DNA of 64,000 nucleotides, taken from Polaromonas sp. (GTDB lineage Bacteria; Pseudomonadota; Gammaproteobacteria; Burkholderiales; Burkholderiaceae_C). A program made the translations under genes and the position numbers. This document shows, one piece after another, positions 1 through 8,547 of this stretch (its first letter is position 1; each line of letters opens with the position of its first letter). Below the pieces are notes generated by a model. It saw nothing but the letters and a program-made list of their open reading frames with translations, made no database searches and was not told the DNA's origin. The stretch spans positions 1 to 64,000 of the forward strand of contig NZ_JAUYEY010000078.1 in assembly GCF_030689685.1 (NCBI RefSeq). Reading direction: 5' to 3'.

Positions 1-137
1 CCAGCGCGCGCAGCGTCACGTGCCAAGCTCGATCACAACGCTGCGCCTGCTGCTGAGCGTCGCACTCGCAAGCGCCCTGGGTCATTGCCCGCATTGCCAT
101 TGGATAAGTCCGAGACTAAACTTATGACACAGTAAGA

Positions 138-992
138 CTAGCTGAACGTAATCCCGGCCCACCGCACACGGCCTATGACCGCAAAGTCCCGACCGCTACT
201 TTCCATGTCGTGAATATCAAAGGGCTCGTAAGCCGGGTTGTGGCTGCTCACGCGCAACACCTTGCCCGGCAAGCGTTGCAGCTTTTTGACCAGCAAGGCG
301 CCGTCGAGCCCGACGATGTGGATGCCTTCGTTCAGCACCTGGGTATCTCGACGGTCTGTCAGCAAGGTGTCCCTGGCGTGCAACCACGGCTCCATGGAAA
401 CGCCCACCATCGCCGACAACGCGATGTCGTTGTGCTCAATGTTCAAACCCTGCCGGATGAATCCGGCGTCGAAAGGCTGCATTGCAAGCACCGAAGAGAC
501 ATCATCGAACGCGGCTTTGCCGGTTGAACCTTTGATGTCGAACAGCGGGACATGAACAAAGCCGTCCGCCTCAACCGCCCGCACGCCGCTGACCACTCTT
601 GCGATGAGTTGGGCATGGGCGTGCGGCTCACCTTCAAGTAAATGGGTGGACGTGGTGTTGTATTCACGGGCAAGCACCTCCAGTTCGAAGGCGTCCGGCA
701 GGCTGTCGCCGCGCTCAATGTTCCAGATCGTGTTGCGGTGCACGCCGACCGTGGCGGCTACCTCCGCAATTTCTTTCGAGCCGCGCGCCAATTTGCAGCG
801 CTCGCCGAACCGGCGCATGTAGGCCGCGCGGGCTTCGCTTCGCACGGACTTGACGCCCGCCCGGTCGGTTGCCGCAGCAGCATGGTGCAGGTACCAGGCA
901 ATGGGCTCTTCGACAGACAAGGCCGCCTGTTGCCTGACAGGGTAGGTTCCGATCAACCCCGGCGGGGTCGGCGCTGTTTCTTTTGTGTCCAT
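138..992 (-). CDS. Phage-type transcriptional repressor, HTH (XRE-like) plus S24/LexA-like C-terminal domain
   Basis: ORF with HTH-like segment (IAEVAATVGVHRNTIWNIERGDSLP) and C-terminal S24-like fold segment; divergent from a Ner-like gene; start taken as MDTKETAP. Confidence 0.7.
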   Translation of the reverse strand: MDTKETAPTPPGLIGTYPVRQQAALSVEEPIAWYLHHAAAATDRAGVKSVRSEARAAYMRRFGERCKLARGSKEIAEVAATVGVHRNTIWNIERGDSLPDAFELEVLAREYNTTSTHLLEGEPHAHAQLIARVVSGVRAVEADGFVHVPLFDIKGSTGKAAFDDVSSVLAMQPFDAGFIRQGLNIEHNDIALSAMVGVSMEPWLHARDTLLTDRRDTQVLNEGIHIVGLDGALLVKKLQRLPGKVLRVSSHNPAYEPFDIHDMESSGRDFAVIGRVRWAGITFS

Positions 993-1125
993 GAACACTA
1001 TTCTGAATTCTGATAGAGTAAAAAGCAAATTTCAGGTAAAAAATCTAGAATAAATACATAAGAAACGCCAAAATTCCTTTATTTTGAGCAATACGGTTGA
1101 CTTGCACCGCATTTTTTCCATAATC

Positions 1126-1449
1126 ATGCCCATGGGCACAAAAAAATCGACATCCATACAGGAGGATATGCATCCCGCGGATGTGGTGGCAGCCTTGCAC
1201 AAGCGCGGTACCAGTCTGCGGAAAATTGCCCGGGAAAATGGATACAGCCATATCCAGCGCGTCCTCACCAGCCCGTGGCTTGCGGCGGAGCAGCTGGTCG
1301 CCAGGGCGCTGGATAAAAAGCCCGAGGACCTTTGGCCCTCGCGGTATGTCAACCCCTCTGACCGGGTCCTGGCTTTTCGGCAGACACGAAAAATCGCAGT
1401 CACCATGCCCTTCAAGCGCAGGCAAACGACGCCGGCGGGCGGCGTATGA
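1126..1449 (+). CDS. Ner/Nlp-like DNA-binding protein
   Basis: MHPADVVAALHKRGTSLRKIARENGYS...PWLAAEQLVARALDKKPEDLWPSRY resembles the Mu Ner/Nlp family; divergent to repressor. Confidence 0.7.
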   Translation: MPMGTKKSTSIQEDMHPADVVAALHKRGTSLRKIARENGYSHIQRVLTSPWLAAEQLVARALDKKPEDLWPSRYVNPSDRVLAFRQTRKIAVTMPFKRRQTTPAGGV

Positions 1450-1485
1450 ACTGGTCTTCACTTGCCGTGCTGGCAAGCGCGCGTG

Positions 1486-1869
1486 ATGTCCGGTAGGCCG
1501 CACGGCTTGCAGGTGGCGCCTTGCAATGGCCTCACGCCGGATGTGTGTGCTCTGTGGCTGATGCTCAAAACCGGCGGCGGCTGGTGGACAGCGGCACGGC
1601 TGACGCCTAGCTGGCACCCGACCTTTCAGCCACATGAGGTTCAGCAGGCCCTGGATGCGCTGGAAGCCGGCGGGTATATTGAAAGCCGCGATCAGGCGGG
1701 CGACCGCATTTATGGCGTCAGCCCGGCTTGCGAAGCGCCGCCCGACGATGTGCCGCAGGCCGGCCATATGGCCTTGCACGAGCGGCCAGCGGTGCATGTG
1801 GGCACACATTCTCCAGCCGGCTGGGAGGAAAACCAACTGGGCGCCAGCGCCTCTGCCGCTGGGCCGTGA
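1486..1869 (+). CDS. Hypothetical protein, possible winged-helix, next to phage regulators
   Basis: ORF collinear with Ner-like gene; HEVQQALDALEAGGYIESRDQAGDRIYGVS looks winged-helix-like. Confidence 0.4.
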   Translation: MSGRPHGLQVAPCNGLTPDVCALWLMLKTGGGWWTAARLTPSWHPTFQPHEVQQALDALEAGGYIESRDQAGDRIYGVSPACEAPPDDVPQAGHMALHERPAVHVGTHSPAGWEENQLGASASAAGP

Positions 1870-1986
1870 GGTTTTCTCCGTGTCGCGTGCGCGCGTGCTC
1901 CCTATGAAGCCGCGCAGTCCTCGCTTTCAGTTTTCGGGCAATTGTTTTTTTAAAGCGCCAGGATGTTCTGGCCCACAATTGCCGTC

Positions 1987-2643
1987 ATGCGCAAACATTT
2001 TTCCGAAACCACCGGCCCGCAGCGCCTGATCTACGGCCTGGCCGCCGGGGTGGGTGTGGCCTTGCTGCCGGTGCCGACCACTTTGCCGTTTCGCGCCCTG
2101 CTGGGCTGGTGCGTCGGCGCGGCGGTGTATCTGGTGCTGGCCTGGTGGCTGGCCGAGGTGTTCGACTCCAAAAACACCCGCCAGCGCGCCCAGGCGCAGG
2201 ACGAGCCCAGCGTGGTGATCTTTGGGGTGATGGTGCTGGCGGTGCTGGCCTGCGTCGCCAGCGTCACGCTGATGCTGCAGCAGGTCAAGGAAATGAGTGG
2301 CAATGAGCGTGTGCTGCACATGGCGCTGGCGATGCTGGCGCTGGCGCTGTCGTGGCTGTTCATCCATACGATTTTTGCGTTTCGATATGCACACCGTTAT
2401 TACCAGGAAGAAAAGCGCAAGGAGCCCGACGGTCCGGGGCTGGTGTTTCCGAAGCAGCCTGACCCCGACTACTTCGACTTCCTGTATTACTCGTTTGTGA
2501 TCGGCATGACCTCGCAGGTGTCGGACGTGCAGGTCAGCTCGCGCGAGATGCGGCGGCTGACCCTGGGCCACGGCATTTTGTCCTTCGCCTTCAATGTGCT
2601 GATCGTCGCGCTGACCATCAACGTCGTCGCCGGGTCGGTCTGA
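1987..2643 (+). CDS. DUF1345 family membrane protein
   Basis: Multiple TM segments; DYFDFLYYSFVIGMTSQVSDVQV...MRRLTLGHGILSFAFNVLIVALTIN typical of DUF1345. Confidence 0.85.
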   Translation: MRKHFSETTGPQRLIYGLAAGVGVALLPVPTTLPFRALLGWCVGAAVYLVLAWWLAEVFDSKNTRQRAQAQDEPSVVIFGVMVLAVLACVASVTLMLQQVKEMSGNERVLHMALAMLALALSWLFIHTIFAFRYAHRYYQEEKRKEPDGPGLVFPKQPDPDYFDFLYYSFVIGMTSQVSDVQVSSREMRRLTLGHGILSFAFNVLIVALTINVVAGSV

Positions 2644-2647
2644 ATTG

Positions 2648-2812
2648 TCAACGCTCGTTGATCTGCTTCTTGAGCGCCATTTTCTCCGCACGGCGCAGGG
2701 CGGCGGCGGACTTCTGATGGGAACCGGCCTTGCGCTGCAACGCTGGTGCGACCAGCGGATTGCGCGGCTTGGGCGCCGGCAGCTTGAGCTTGATCTTGCG
2801 GGCGGAAGTCAT
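2648..2812 (-). CDS. Small basic conserved protein, 54 aa (MTSARKIKLKLPAPKPRNPLVAPALQRKAGSHQKSAAALRRAEKMALKKQINER)
   Basis: Not in the supplied ORF track (short); ATGA overlap with the EamA gene stop; clean ORF read from reverse complement. Confidence 0.6.
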   Translation of the reverse strand: MTSARKIKLKLPAPKPRNPLVAPALQRKAGSHQKSAAALRRAEKMALKKQINER

Positions 2813-3714
2813 CGCCCGAGTTTAAGCAATCCGGTGGACAGCGCGGTGCCGAAGATGATCACCACCGCGCACAGCAGCATCCACAGCGTGACTGCCTCGC
2901 CGAGGAAAACCACGCCGTAAAACACCGCGAATACCGGCACCACAAAGGTCACGGCCAGCGCGCGCGCCGGGCCGGCAGTTTCAATGAGCCGGAAATAGAG
3001 GACGTAGGCGATGCCGGTGCACAGGACGCCGACCACCAGCAGCGCCAACCAGGCGCCGCTGCCGGGCTGGCGCGCTGGCCACAGCCAGGCTGCGGGCAGG
3101 GCCAGGCCGAGAGTCGCGCCGATCTGGCTGCCAGCGGCGGTGACCAGCGGCGGCAGGCCGGTGAGGTAACGCTTGGCATAACTGGCCGACAGCGCGTAAC
3201 AGACGCAGGCCAGCAGGCAGGCCAGCACGGCCCAGCCGGGGGCGATGCCCGAGGCGTCGGGCTTGAAGGTGGCCTTGTCCCAGGCCAGCATCGCCACGCC
3301 GCCAAAACCGATCAACAGGCCGAGAACGCGCGAGGCGGTAGGGTGGTCCTTCAGCCAGAACCACGCGACGATGGCGCCGAACATCGGCACGCTGGCGTTG
3401 AGGATGGCCGACAGCCCGGTGGTGATCGACAGCAGGGCAAAAGCAAAACACGCAAACGGAATGCCGGAGTTGAACAGCCCGACCAGGAACACACGGCGCC
3501 AGTTCTTCATCAGCGCCGCGCCGTGACCGCGCAGCAGCACCAGCGGCAGCAGAAAGGCCGCAGCAATCGCCACGCGCACGGCGGCGGTCGGCAACGGGCC
3601 GAAATCCACCACGGCGATACGCATGAACAGAAAGGACGAGCCCCAGATGGCCGCCAGCAACACGAAATCGCTGAGCCAGGCCTTGTTTTTCAGAGCGGGT
3701 AGCGCAACACTCAC
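2809..3714 (-). CDS. EamA/DMT family transporter
   Basis: About 10 hydrophobic segments with WGSSFLFMRIA, GVLCTGIAYVLYFRLI. Confidence 0.9.
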   Translation of the reverse strand: MSVALPALKNKAWLSDFVLLAAIWGSSFLFMRIAVVDFGPLPTAAVRVAIAAAFLLPLVLLRGHGAALMKNWRRVFLVGLFNSGIPFACFAFALLSITTGLSAILNASVPMFGAIVAWFWLKDHPTASRVLGLLIGFGGVAMLAWDKATFKPDASGIAPGWAVLACLLACVCYALSASYAKRYLTGLPPLVTAAGSQIGATLGLALPAAWLWPARQPGSGAWLALLVVGVLCTGIAYVLYFRLIETAGPARALAVTFVVPVFAVFYGVVFLGEAVTLWMLLCAVVIIFGTALSTGLLKLGR

Positions 3715-4256
3715 CGGGCACCCTCAAGGGCCACACCCTCCAGTTTGAGCAGGGCGCTTTTGCGCTCCAGGCCGCCGGCATACCCGGTCAACGCCCCGTC
3801 GGCACCCATCACGCGGTGACAGGGCACGATGATGCTGACCGGGTTGCGGCCCACCGCTGCGCCCACGGCGCGCACGGCGGCCGGCTTGCCGATGCGCGCG
3901 CTGATCTCGCTGTAGCTGGCGGTGCCGCCCTGCGGGATTTTCAGCAGAACCTGCCACACCGATTGCTGAAAGGCCGTGCCGTAGGCCAGATCCAGCGGCA
4001 CATCAAATTGCGTGCGTTGGCCGGCGAAGTATTCGCCGAGTTGCCGGATGACTTGTTGCAGCACCGGGTGGTTTGGGTCGCTGGGCCACGTGGTCGTGCG
4101 CCGCGAAGCGACAAAGGTGGGGGCCAACAGTTCTTGTGGGAGGTGCCGCTGGCCGTCGAACCAAAGTCCGGCCAGGCCCTTGTCGGTGGCCGCGATGATG
4201 ATGCTGCCCAGCGGGCTCTCGTGGCGCGTCTGGACGATGGGGTTGACGAATTTCAT
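3711..4256 (-). CDS. ogt: Methylated-DNA--[protein]-cysteine S-methyltransferase
   Basis: PCHRV active-site motif (SIIVPCHRVMGADGALTGYAGGLERKSALL); overlaps transporter gene. Confidence 0.92.
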   Translation of the reverse strand: MKFVNPIVQTRHESPLGSIIIAATDKGLAGLWFDGQRHLPQELLAPTFVASRRTTTWPSDPNHPVLQQVIRQLGEYFAGQRTQFDVPLDLAYGTAFQQSVWQVLLKIPQGGTASYSEISARIGKPAAVRAVGAAVGRNPVSIIVPCHRVMGADGALTGYAGGLERKSALLKLEGVALEGAR

Positions 4257-4318
4257 GGTGATCTCCTGGAAGTGTCTCTCATTGAGAGGTATCGGCTTCT
4301 CAGCCCTGCGGGCTGTCG

Positions 4319-5899
4319 TCAAGGTTTTATAGAAGGTTTTTGGGCTCCAGCCCTTTGCGGACGGGTTCGGACAGCTATCAATTCAGTAGCGTTTGACGGG
4401 GTGGCTGCGGCCTCCATCGCACCGCTCCAGGCGCGTATCACGGCGTAACTGCGCCAGGGCTTCCAGGCCAGCGAGGCCTGCTCGGCTTCCTTCGCTGGAT
4501 TTTTCAGGCCCTGCACACCGAGTGCCTTGTGCAGCGCCACGTCGCCGGCCGGAAAGGCATCTGGCCAGCGCAGCGCGCGCATGGCGATGTATTGCGCGGT
4601 CCAGTCGCCGATGCCGGGCAACTCTTTCAGCGCGGCAACAGTGGCATTCACATCCGCACCGCCATGCAGTTGCACCCGTTTTTCTGCCACCGCTTTAGCA
4701 ATACCGACAATCGCCGCCTGCCGCTGCCTGCCGATGCCAAGCTGGCCCAACACATCGCCGCTGGCCTGCGCCAGCACGGCGGCCGACGGAAACAGGCGCG
4801 TCAGGCCGGGCCAAGGTGTTTGAATCGGCTCGCCGAGTTTGTCGACCATGCGCTGCGCCAGCGTGCGTGCTGCCGCCACGGTGATCTGCTGGCCCAGCAC
4901 GGCGCGCACCGCCAGCTCGTAGCCGTCCATCGCGCCGGGAACACGCAGGCCGTCGCCACCGGGGAAACTGTCGTGCAGCACCGCGTTGATGGCCTGGGGG
5001 TCGGCGTCCAGGTCCAGCATGGCGCGCACCCGGCGTATCACCAGCGGCAACACTTCGCGCAAGGAGTCGCTGATGCGCAGCGCCACATGGCAGCGGCTTT
5101 CGTCAAAGCTCGCCATCAGCCAGCCGGCGTGGACCTTGCCGCCCGCCTCGACGCGGAAAGTGCGCCCCATGCGGGGGCCAGCCGCGCTCTCATCGACACA
5201 TTCAATCGCATGGATCTGCCGTTTTTTAAAGAAGCCGATCATGGCCGCTACGTCGTAGGGCGGGCGGTAGCCGAGTTTGACGGTGATGCCTTGGTCCGAC
5301 GGTGTGTTGCCCTGGCGCCGCAACTGCGTCGGGTTCAGGCCGTAGTGGCCGACAAAGGCGGCGTTGAAGCGGCGCACGCTCGCATAACCGCTGATCAGCG
5401 CAACCTGTGTGATCGGCAGCGCGGTGTCGGCCAGCAACTGCTTGGCCGTCAGCAGGCGGCGCGTTTGCAGGTACTGCATGGGCGAGACGCCAAATTGGGT
5501 CTCGAAAATGCGCCGGACGTGGCGGTCGCTGACACCGAGTTTTGCAGACAGCAATTCGACCGAAGGCGTTGCATCTCCCCAAGCCTCGGGCTCATCGAGA
5601 AGGCGCGCGGCCTGGTGCGCCAGGATGTAGCTGGCGTCCTGAATCGACCAGACCACCGAATGCGGCGCCAGTTCGGGCCGGCAGCGCAGGCAGGGCCGAA
5701 AGCCAGCGTTTTCTGCCTGCGCTGCATGGCCGAAGAAGCGGCAGTTTTCGCGCTTGGGTGTTTTCACGCTGCAGACCGGCCGGCAGTAGATGCCGGTGGA
5801 GGTCACGCCGGTGAAAAAACTGCCGTCAAAACGCGCGTCCCGCGTCTTCAGCGCGAGGTAGCAGGCGTCATCGGCGAGCAAGGCGTTGTCCGTGGTCAT
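4319..5899 (-). CDS. Ada metal-binding/AraC-HTH/AlkA DNA-3-methyladenine glycosylase fusion
   Basis: Ada-type Cys motifs (GIYCRPVC..CRFF..GFRPCLRCRPE), AraC HTH, AlkA HhH (LPGIGDWTAQYIAMRALRWPDAFPAGD). Confidence 0.93.
   Translation of the reverse strand: MTTDNALLADDACYLALKTRDARFDGSFFTGVTSTGIYCRPVCSVKTPKRENCRFFGHAAQAENAGFRPCLRCRPELAPHSVVWSIQDASYILAHQAARLLDEPEAWGDATPSVELLSAKLGVSDRHVRRIFETQFGVSPMQYLQTRRLLTAKQLLADTALPITQVALISGYASVRRFNAAFVGHYGLNPTQLRRQGNTPSDQGITVKLGYRPPYDVAAMIGFFKKRQIHAIECVDESAAGPRMGRTFRVEAGGKVHAGWLMASFDESRCHVALRISDSLREVLPLVIRRVRAMLDLDADPQAINAVLHDSFPGGDGLRVPGAMDGYELAVRAVLGQQITVAAARTLAQRMVDKLGEPIQTPWPGLTRLFPSAAVLAQASGDVLGQLGIGRQRQAAIVGIAKAVAEKRVQLHGGADVNATVAALKELPGIGDWTAQYIAMRALRWPDAFPAGDVALHKALGVQGLKNPAKEAEQASLAWKPWRSYAVIRAWSGAMEAAATPSNATELIAVRTRPQRAGAQKPSIKP
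4337..4390 (+). repeat. Repeat family A copy, inside the 3' end of alkA-like CDS
   Basis: TTTTTGGGCTCCAGCCCTTTGCGGACGGGTTCGGACAGCTATCAATTCAGTAGC. Confidence 0.8.
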
Positions 5900-6011
5900 G
5901 GCTGAATCATACGTTGCAGGCCGGTTCAGACTAGCCGTTTTCGGACATCTTCCCCGCCCACCCCCGCGCCTACAATCAGTGCGCTACAGCAACCCCAGGA
6001 AGGCCCCATCC

Positions 6012-7397
6012 ATGCAGGTGAACCCCTCGATTTTCAAGGCTTACGACATCCGCGGTGTCGTGCCTTCCACCGTCAACGAAGCCATGGCCGAAGCACTGGG
6101 CCGCGCTTTCGGCGCCAGTGCGCTGGCGCAGGGCGAGGCCACGGTGGCCGTGGGCCGCGATGGCCGGGTCAGCGGGCCTGCGCTCAGCGCGGCGCTGGTC
6201 CGTGGCCTGGTCGCCAGCGGCGTCGATGTGGTCGATGTCGGTATGGTCACCACGCCCATGCTTTATTTCGCGGCCAGTACGCTGGCGAATTCCGGCATCC
6301 AGATCACTGGCAGCCACAACCCCAAGGACTACAACGGCTTCAAAATGGTGATGGCCGGCCGCGCCATTTACGGCGACGAGATCCAGGGCCTGCGCCAGCG
6401 CATGGAAGCCGACGACAGCGCTGTACCGGCGCGCAGCGGAAAAGTCACCCTCGTCAACGTGCTCGCGCCTTACCGCGACCGCATCGTCTCTGACATTAAG
6501 CTGGCGCGGCCCATGAAGGTCGTGATCGACTCCGGCAACGGCATTGCCGGCGCTTCTGCCCCCGGCATCTTCCGCGCGCTTGGCTGCGAGGTGACCGAGC
6601 TGTTCAGCGAGGTGGATGGCGACTTTCCCAACCACCACCCGGACCCGAGCAAGCCGGAGAACCTGAAAGACCTGATCACCGCGCTGCAGGCCGGCGACGC
6701 CGAGCTGGGCCTGGCCTTCGACGGCGACGGCGACCGCCTGGGCATCGTCACGCGTGACGGCCAGAACATCTACCCGGATCGCCAGATGATGCTGTTTGCG
6801 CGCGATGTGCTTGCGCGTGTTCCGGGCGGCACCATCGTCTATGACGTGAAATGTTCGCAGCGACTGGCGCCCGAGATCACAGCGGCCGGTGGCGTGCCCA
6901 TGATGTACAAGACCGGCCACTCGCTGATCAAGGCGAAGATGAAAGAAGTCAACTCCCCGCTGGGCGGAGAGATGAGCGGCCACATCTTTTTCAAGGAGCG
7001 CTGGTTCGGCTTCGACGACGGCACCTATGCCGGCGCACGCCTGCTGGAGATCCTGAGCAAGGTGGCCGATGTGGGCGCGTTGCTCAATGGTCTGCCGACC
7101 AGTTTCAGCACGCCCGAGCTCAACGTGGCCTGCAAGGAGGGCGAGCCGCACATGGTGGTGGCGCAACTCATCAAAATAGCCTCTTTTGCGGCGCCGGCAA
7201 AGATCAGCACGATTGATGGTGTGCGCGTTGACTGGCCCGACGGCTTCGGCCTGATCCGCGCGTCCAACACCACGCCGGTGCTGGTGCTGCGTTTTGAAGG
7301 GCACACCGAGGCGGCGCTCAAACGCATCGAGACCGACATGCTCAAGCTGTTACGCAGTGTCAAGCCGGATGCGAATTTTTCCGCTCCCGCACATTGA
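6012..7397 (+). CDS. Phosphomannomutase/phosphoglucomutase
   Basis: IFKAYDIRG, TGSHNPKDYNGFKM, AFDGDGDRLG, SNTTPVLVLRFE motifs. Confidence 0.95.
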   Translation: MQVNPSIFKAYDIRGVVPSTVNEAMAEALGRAFGASALAQGEATVAVGRDGRVSGPALSAALVRGLVASGVDVVDVGMVTTPMLYFAASTLANSGIQITGSHNPKDYNGFKMVMAGRAIYGDEIQGLRQRMEADDSAVPARSGKVTLVNVLAPYRDRIVSDIKLARPMKVVIDSGNGIAGASAPGIFRALGCEVTELFSEVDGDFPNHHPDPSKPENLKDLITALQAGDAELGLAFDGDGDRLGIVTRDGQNIYPDRQMMLFARDVLARVPGGTIVYDVKCSQRLAPEITAAGGVPMMYKTGHSLIKAKMKEVNSPLGGEMSGHIFFKERWFGFDDGTYAGARLLEILSKVADVGALLNGLPTSFSTPELNVACKEGEPHMVVAQLIKIASFAAPAKISTIDGVRVDWPDGFGLIRASNTTPVLVLRFEGHTEAALKRIETDMLKLLRSVKPDANFSAPAH

Positions 7398-7408
7398 GCC
7401 CGCTTGCT

Positions 7409-7489
7409 GTCATCCCGGGCTCGACCCGGGATCCATGTTTCGAACTCCCGGCTGCGCGACGATGGATTGCGGGTCAAGCCCGCAATGAC
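7409..7489. repeat. Repeat family C, two-palindrome element just upstream of waaC
   Basis: GTCATCCCGGGCTCGACCCGGGATCC ... GGATTGCGGGTCAAGCCCGCAATGAC. Confidence 0.85.
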
Positions 7490-7494
7490 ATTCA

Positions 7495-8547
7495 GTGAAG
7501 ATTCTTCTGGTCAAACTCTCGTCGCTCGGCGACGTGGTGCACACGCTGCCTGTGGTGCAGGACATCCTGGCCGCACATCCTGCGGCGCAGATCGACTGGG
7601 TGGTGGAAAAGGCCTTTGCGCCGCTGCTGGCCCCGCTGCGGGGTGCGGGGCTGCAGCGCGTCATTCCCTGCGAGCTGCGTCGCTGGCGCCAATCGCCCTT
7701 CAGTGCGGCCACGCGCAGCGCGTGGCGCGCCTTCCGGCGCGAGTTGCAAAGCCAGCACTACGACGCGGTGATTGACCTGCAGGGGCTGACCAAGTCAGCG
7801 CTGGTTGCCTGGCTGGCGCGGCTGGCGCCTGGCGGCAAGCGTTACGCCATGGCCAACCAGACCGAAGGCTCGGGCTACGAGGCGCCAACACGCTGGGTGG
7901 CGGATGTGGCGATTGCCCTGGCGCCGCACAGCCACGCCGTAGTGCGTGGGCGCGAGCTGTGCGCGCGTGCGCTGGGCTACACCCCGGCGGAGCGTCCCGG
8001 TTATGGGCTCAATCGCTCTCCAGCCCATGTCGGGTGGACGCGGATTGCTCCTGAAACAATAGCGTTCGTACATGGCAGCTCGCGCCCCGACAAGCTCTGG
8101 CCGCTTGAACATTGGCTGGCGCTGGGGCGGCAACTGAATGCCCAGGGTTATCTGATCGCGCTGCCGCATGGCAGCGACGACGAACTGGCGATTAGCCAGG
8201 CGATTGCTCAGGGCTTGAACACCGGCGAAGAAAAAGCGGTCGTAAATGCAGTCGTGTTGCCCCGGCTTGCGCTGGACGAGCTCACGCAACAGCTCGCGCA
8301 GTGCGCCGGCGTCATCGGCGTGGACAGTGGGCTCAGCCACATCGCCGTGGCGCTCGACTTGCCGCATGTACAGATCTACAACTTCGACACCGCCTGGCGC
8401 ACCGGGCCGCTGCCGGATTCCACCGGGGAAGAGGGCGCTCGCCAGCTCAGCGTCTTCGCACAAGCTTCGCCGTCGGTCAGCCAGGTGTGGAATGCCTGGC
8501 TCACCTGTCAGCCAGCGCGTGCACATGCCCTTGGGGAGACGACGTGA
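7495..8547 (+). CDS. waaC: Lipopolysaccharide heptosyltransferase I
   Basis: MKILLVKLSSLGDVVHTLPVVQDI; DKLWPLEHW; GVDSGLSHIAVAL; followed by waaA. Confidence 0.93.
   Translation: MKILLVKLSSLGDVVHTLPVVQDILAAHPAAQIDWVVEKAFAPLLAPLRGAGLQRVIPCELRRWRQSPFSAATRSAWRAFRRELQSQHYDAVIDLQGLTKSALVAWLARLAPGGKRYAMANQTEGSGYEAPTRWVADVAIALAPHSHAVVRGRELCARALGYTPAERPGYGLNRSPAHVGWTRIAPETIAFVHGSSRPDKLWPLEHWLALGRQLNAQGYLIALPHGSDDELAISQAIAQGLNTGEEKAVVNAVVLPRLALDELTQQLAQCAGVIGVDSGLSHIAVALDLPHVQIYNFDTAWRTGPLPDSTGEEGARQLSVFAQASPSVSQVWNAWLTCQPARAHALGETT
8011..8063 (+). repeat. Repeat family A copy (diverged), in frame in waaC
   Basis: AATCGCTCTCCAGCCCATGTCGGGTGGACGCGGATTGCTCCTGAAACAATAGC. Confidence 0.6.

Noticed and set aside
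4529-5905. 458-aa ORF on + strand
   Set aside because: Antisense shadow of the Ada-AlkA gene on the minus strand.
7150-7200. Possible family A repeat in phosphomannomutase (ATCAAAATAGCC)
   Set aside because: The encoded segment fits ordinary phosphomannomutase sequence and only a short motif matches.
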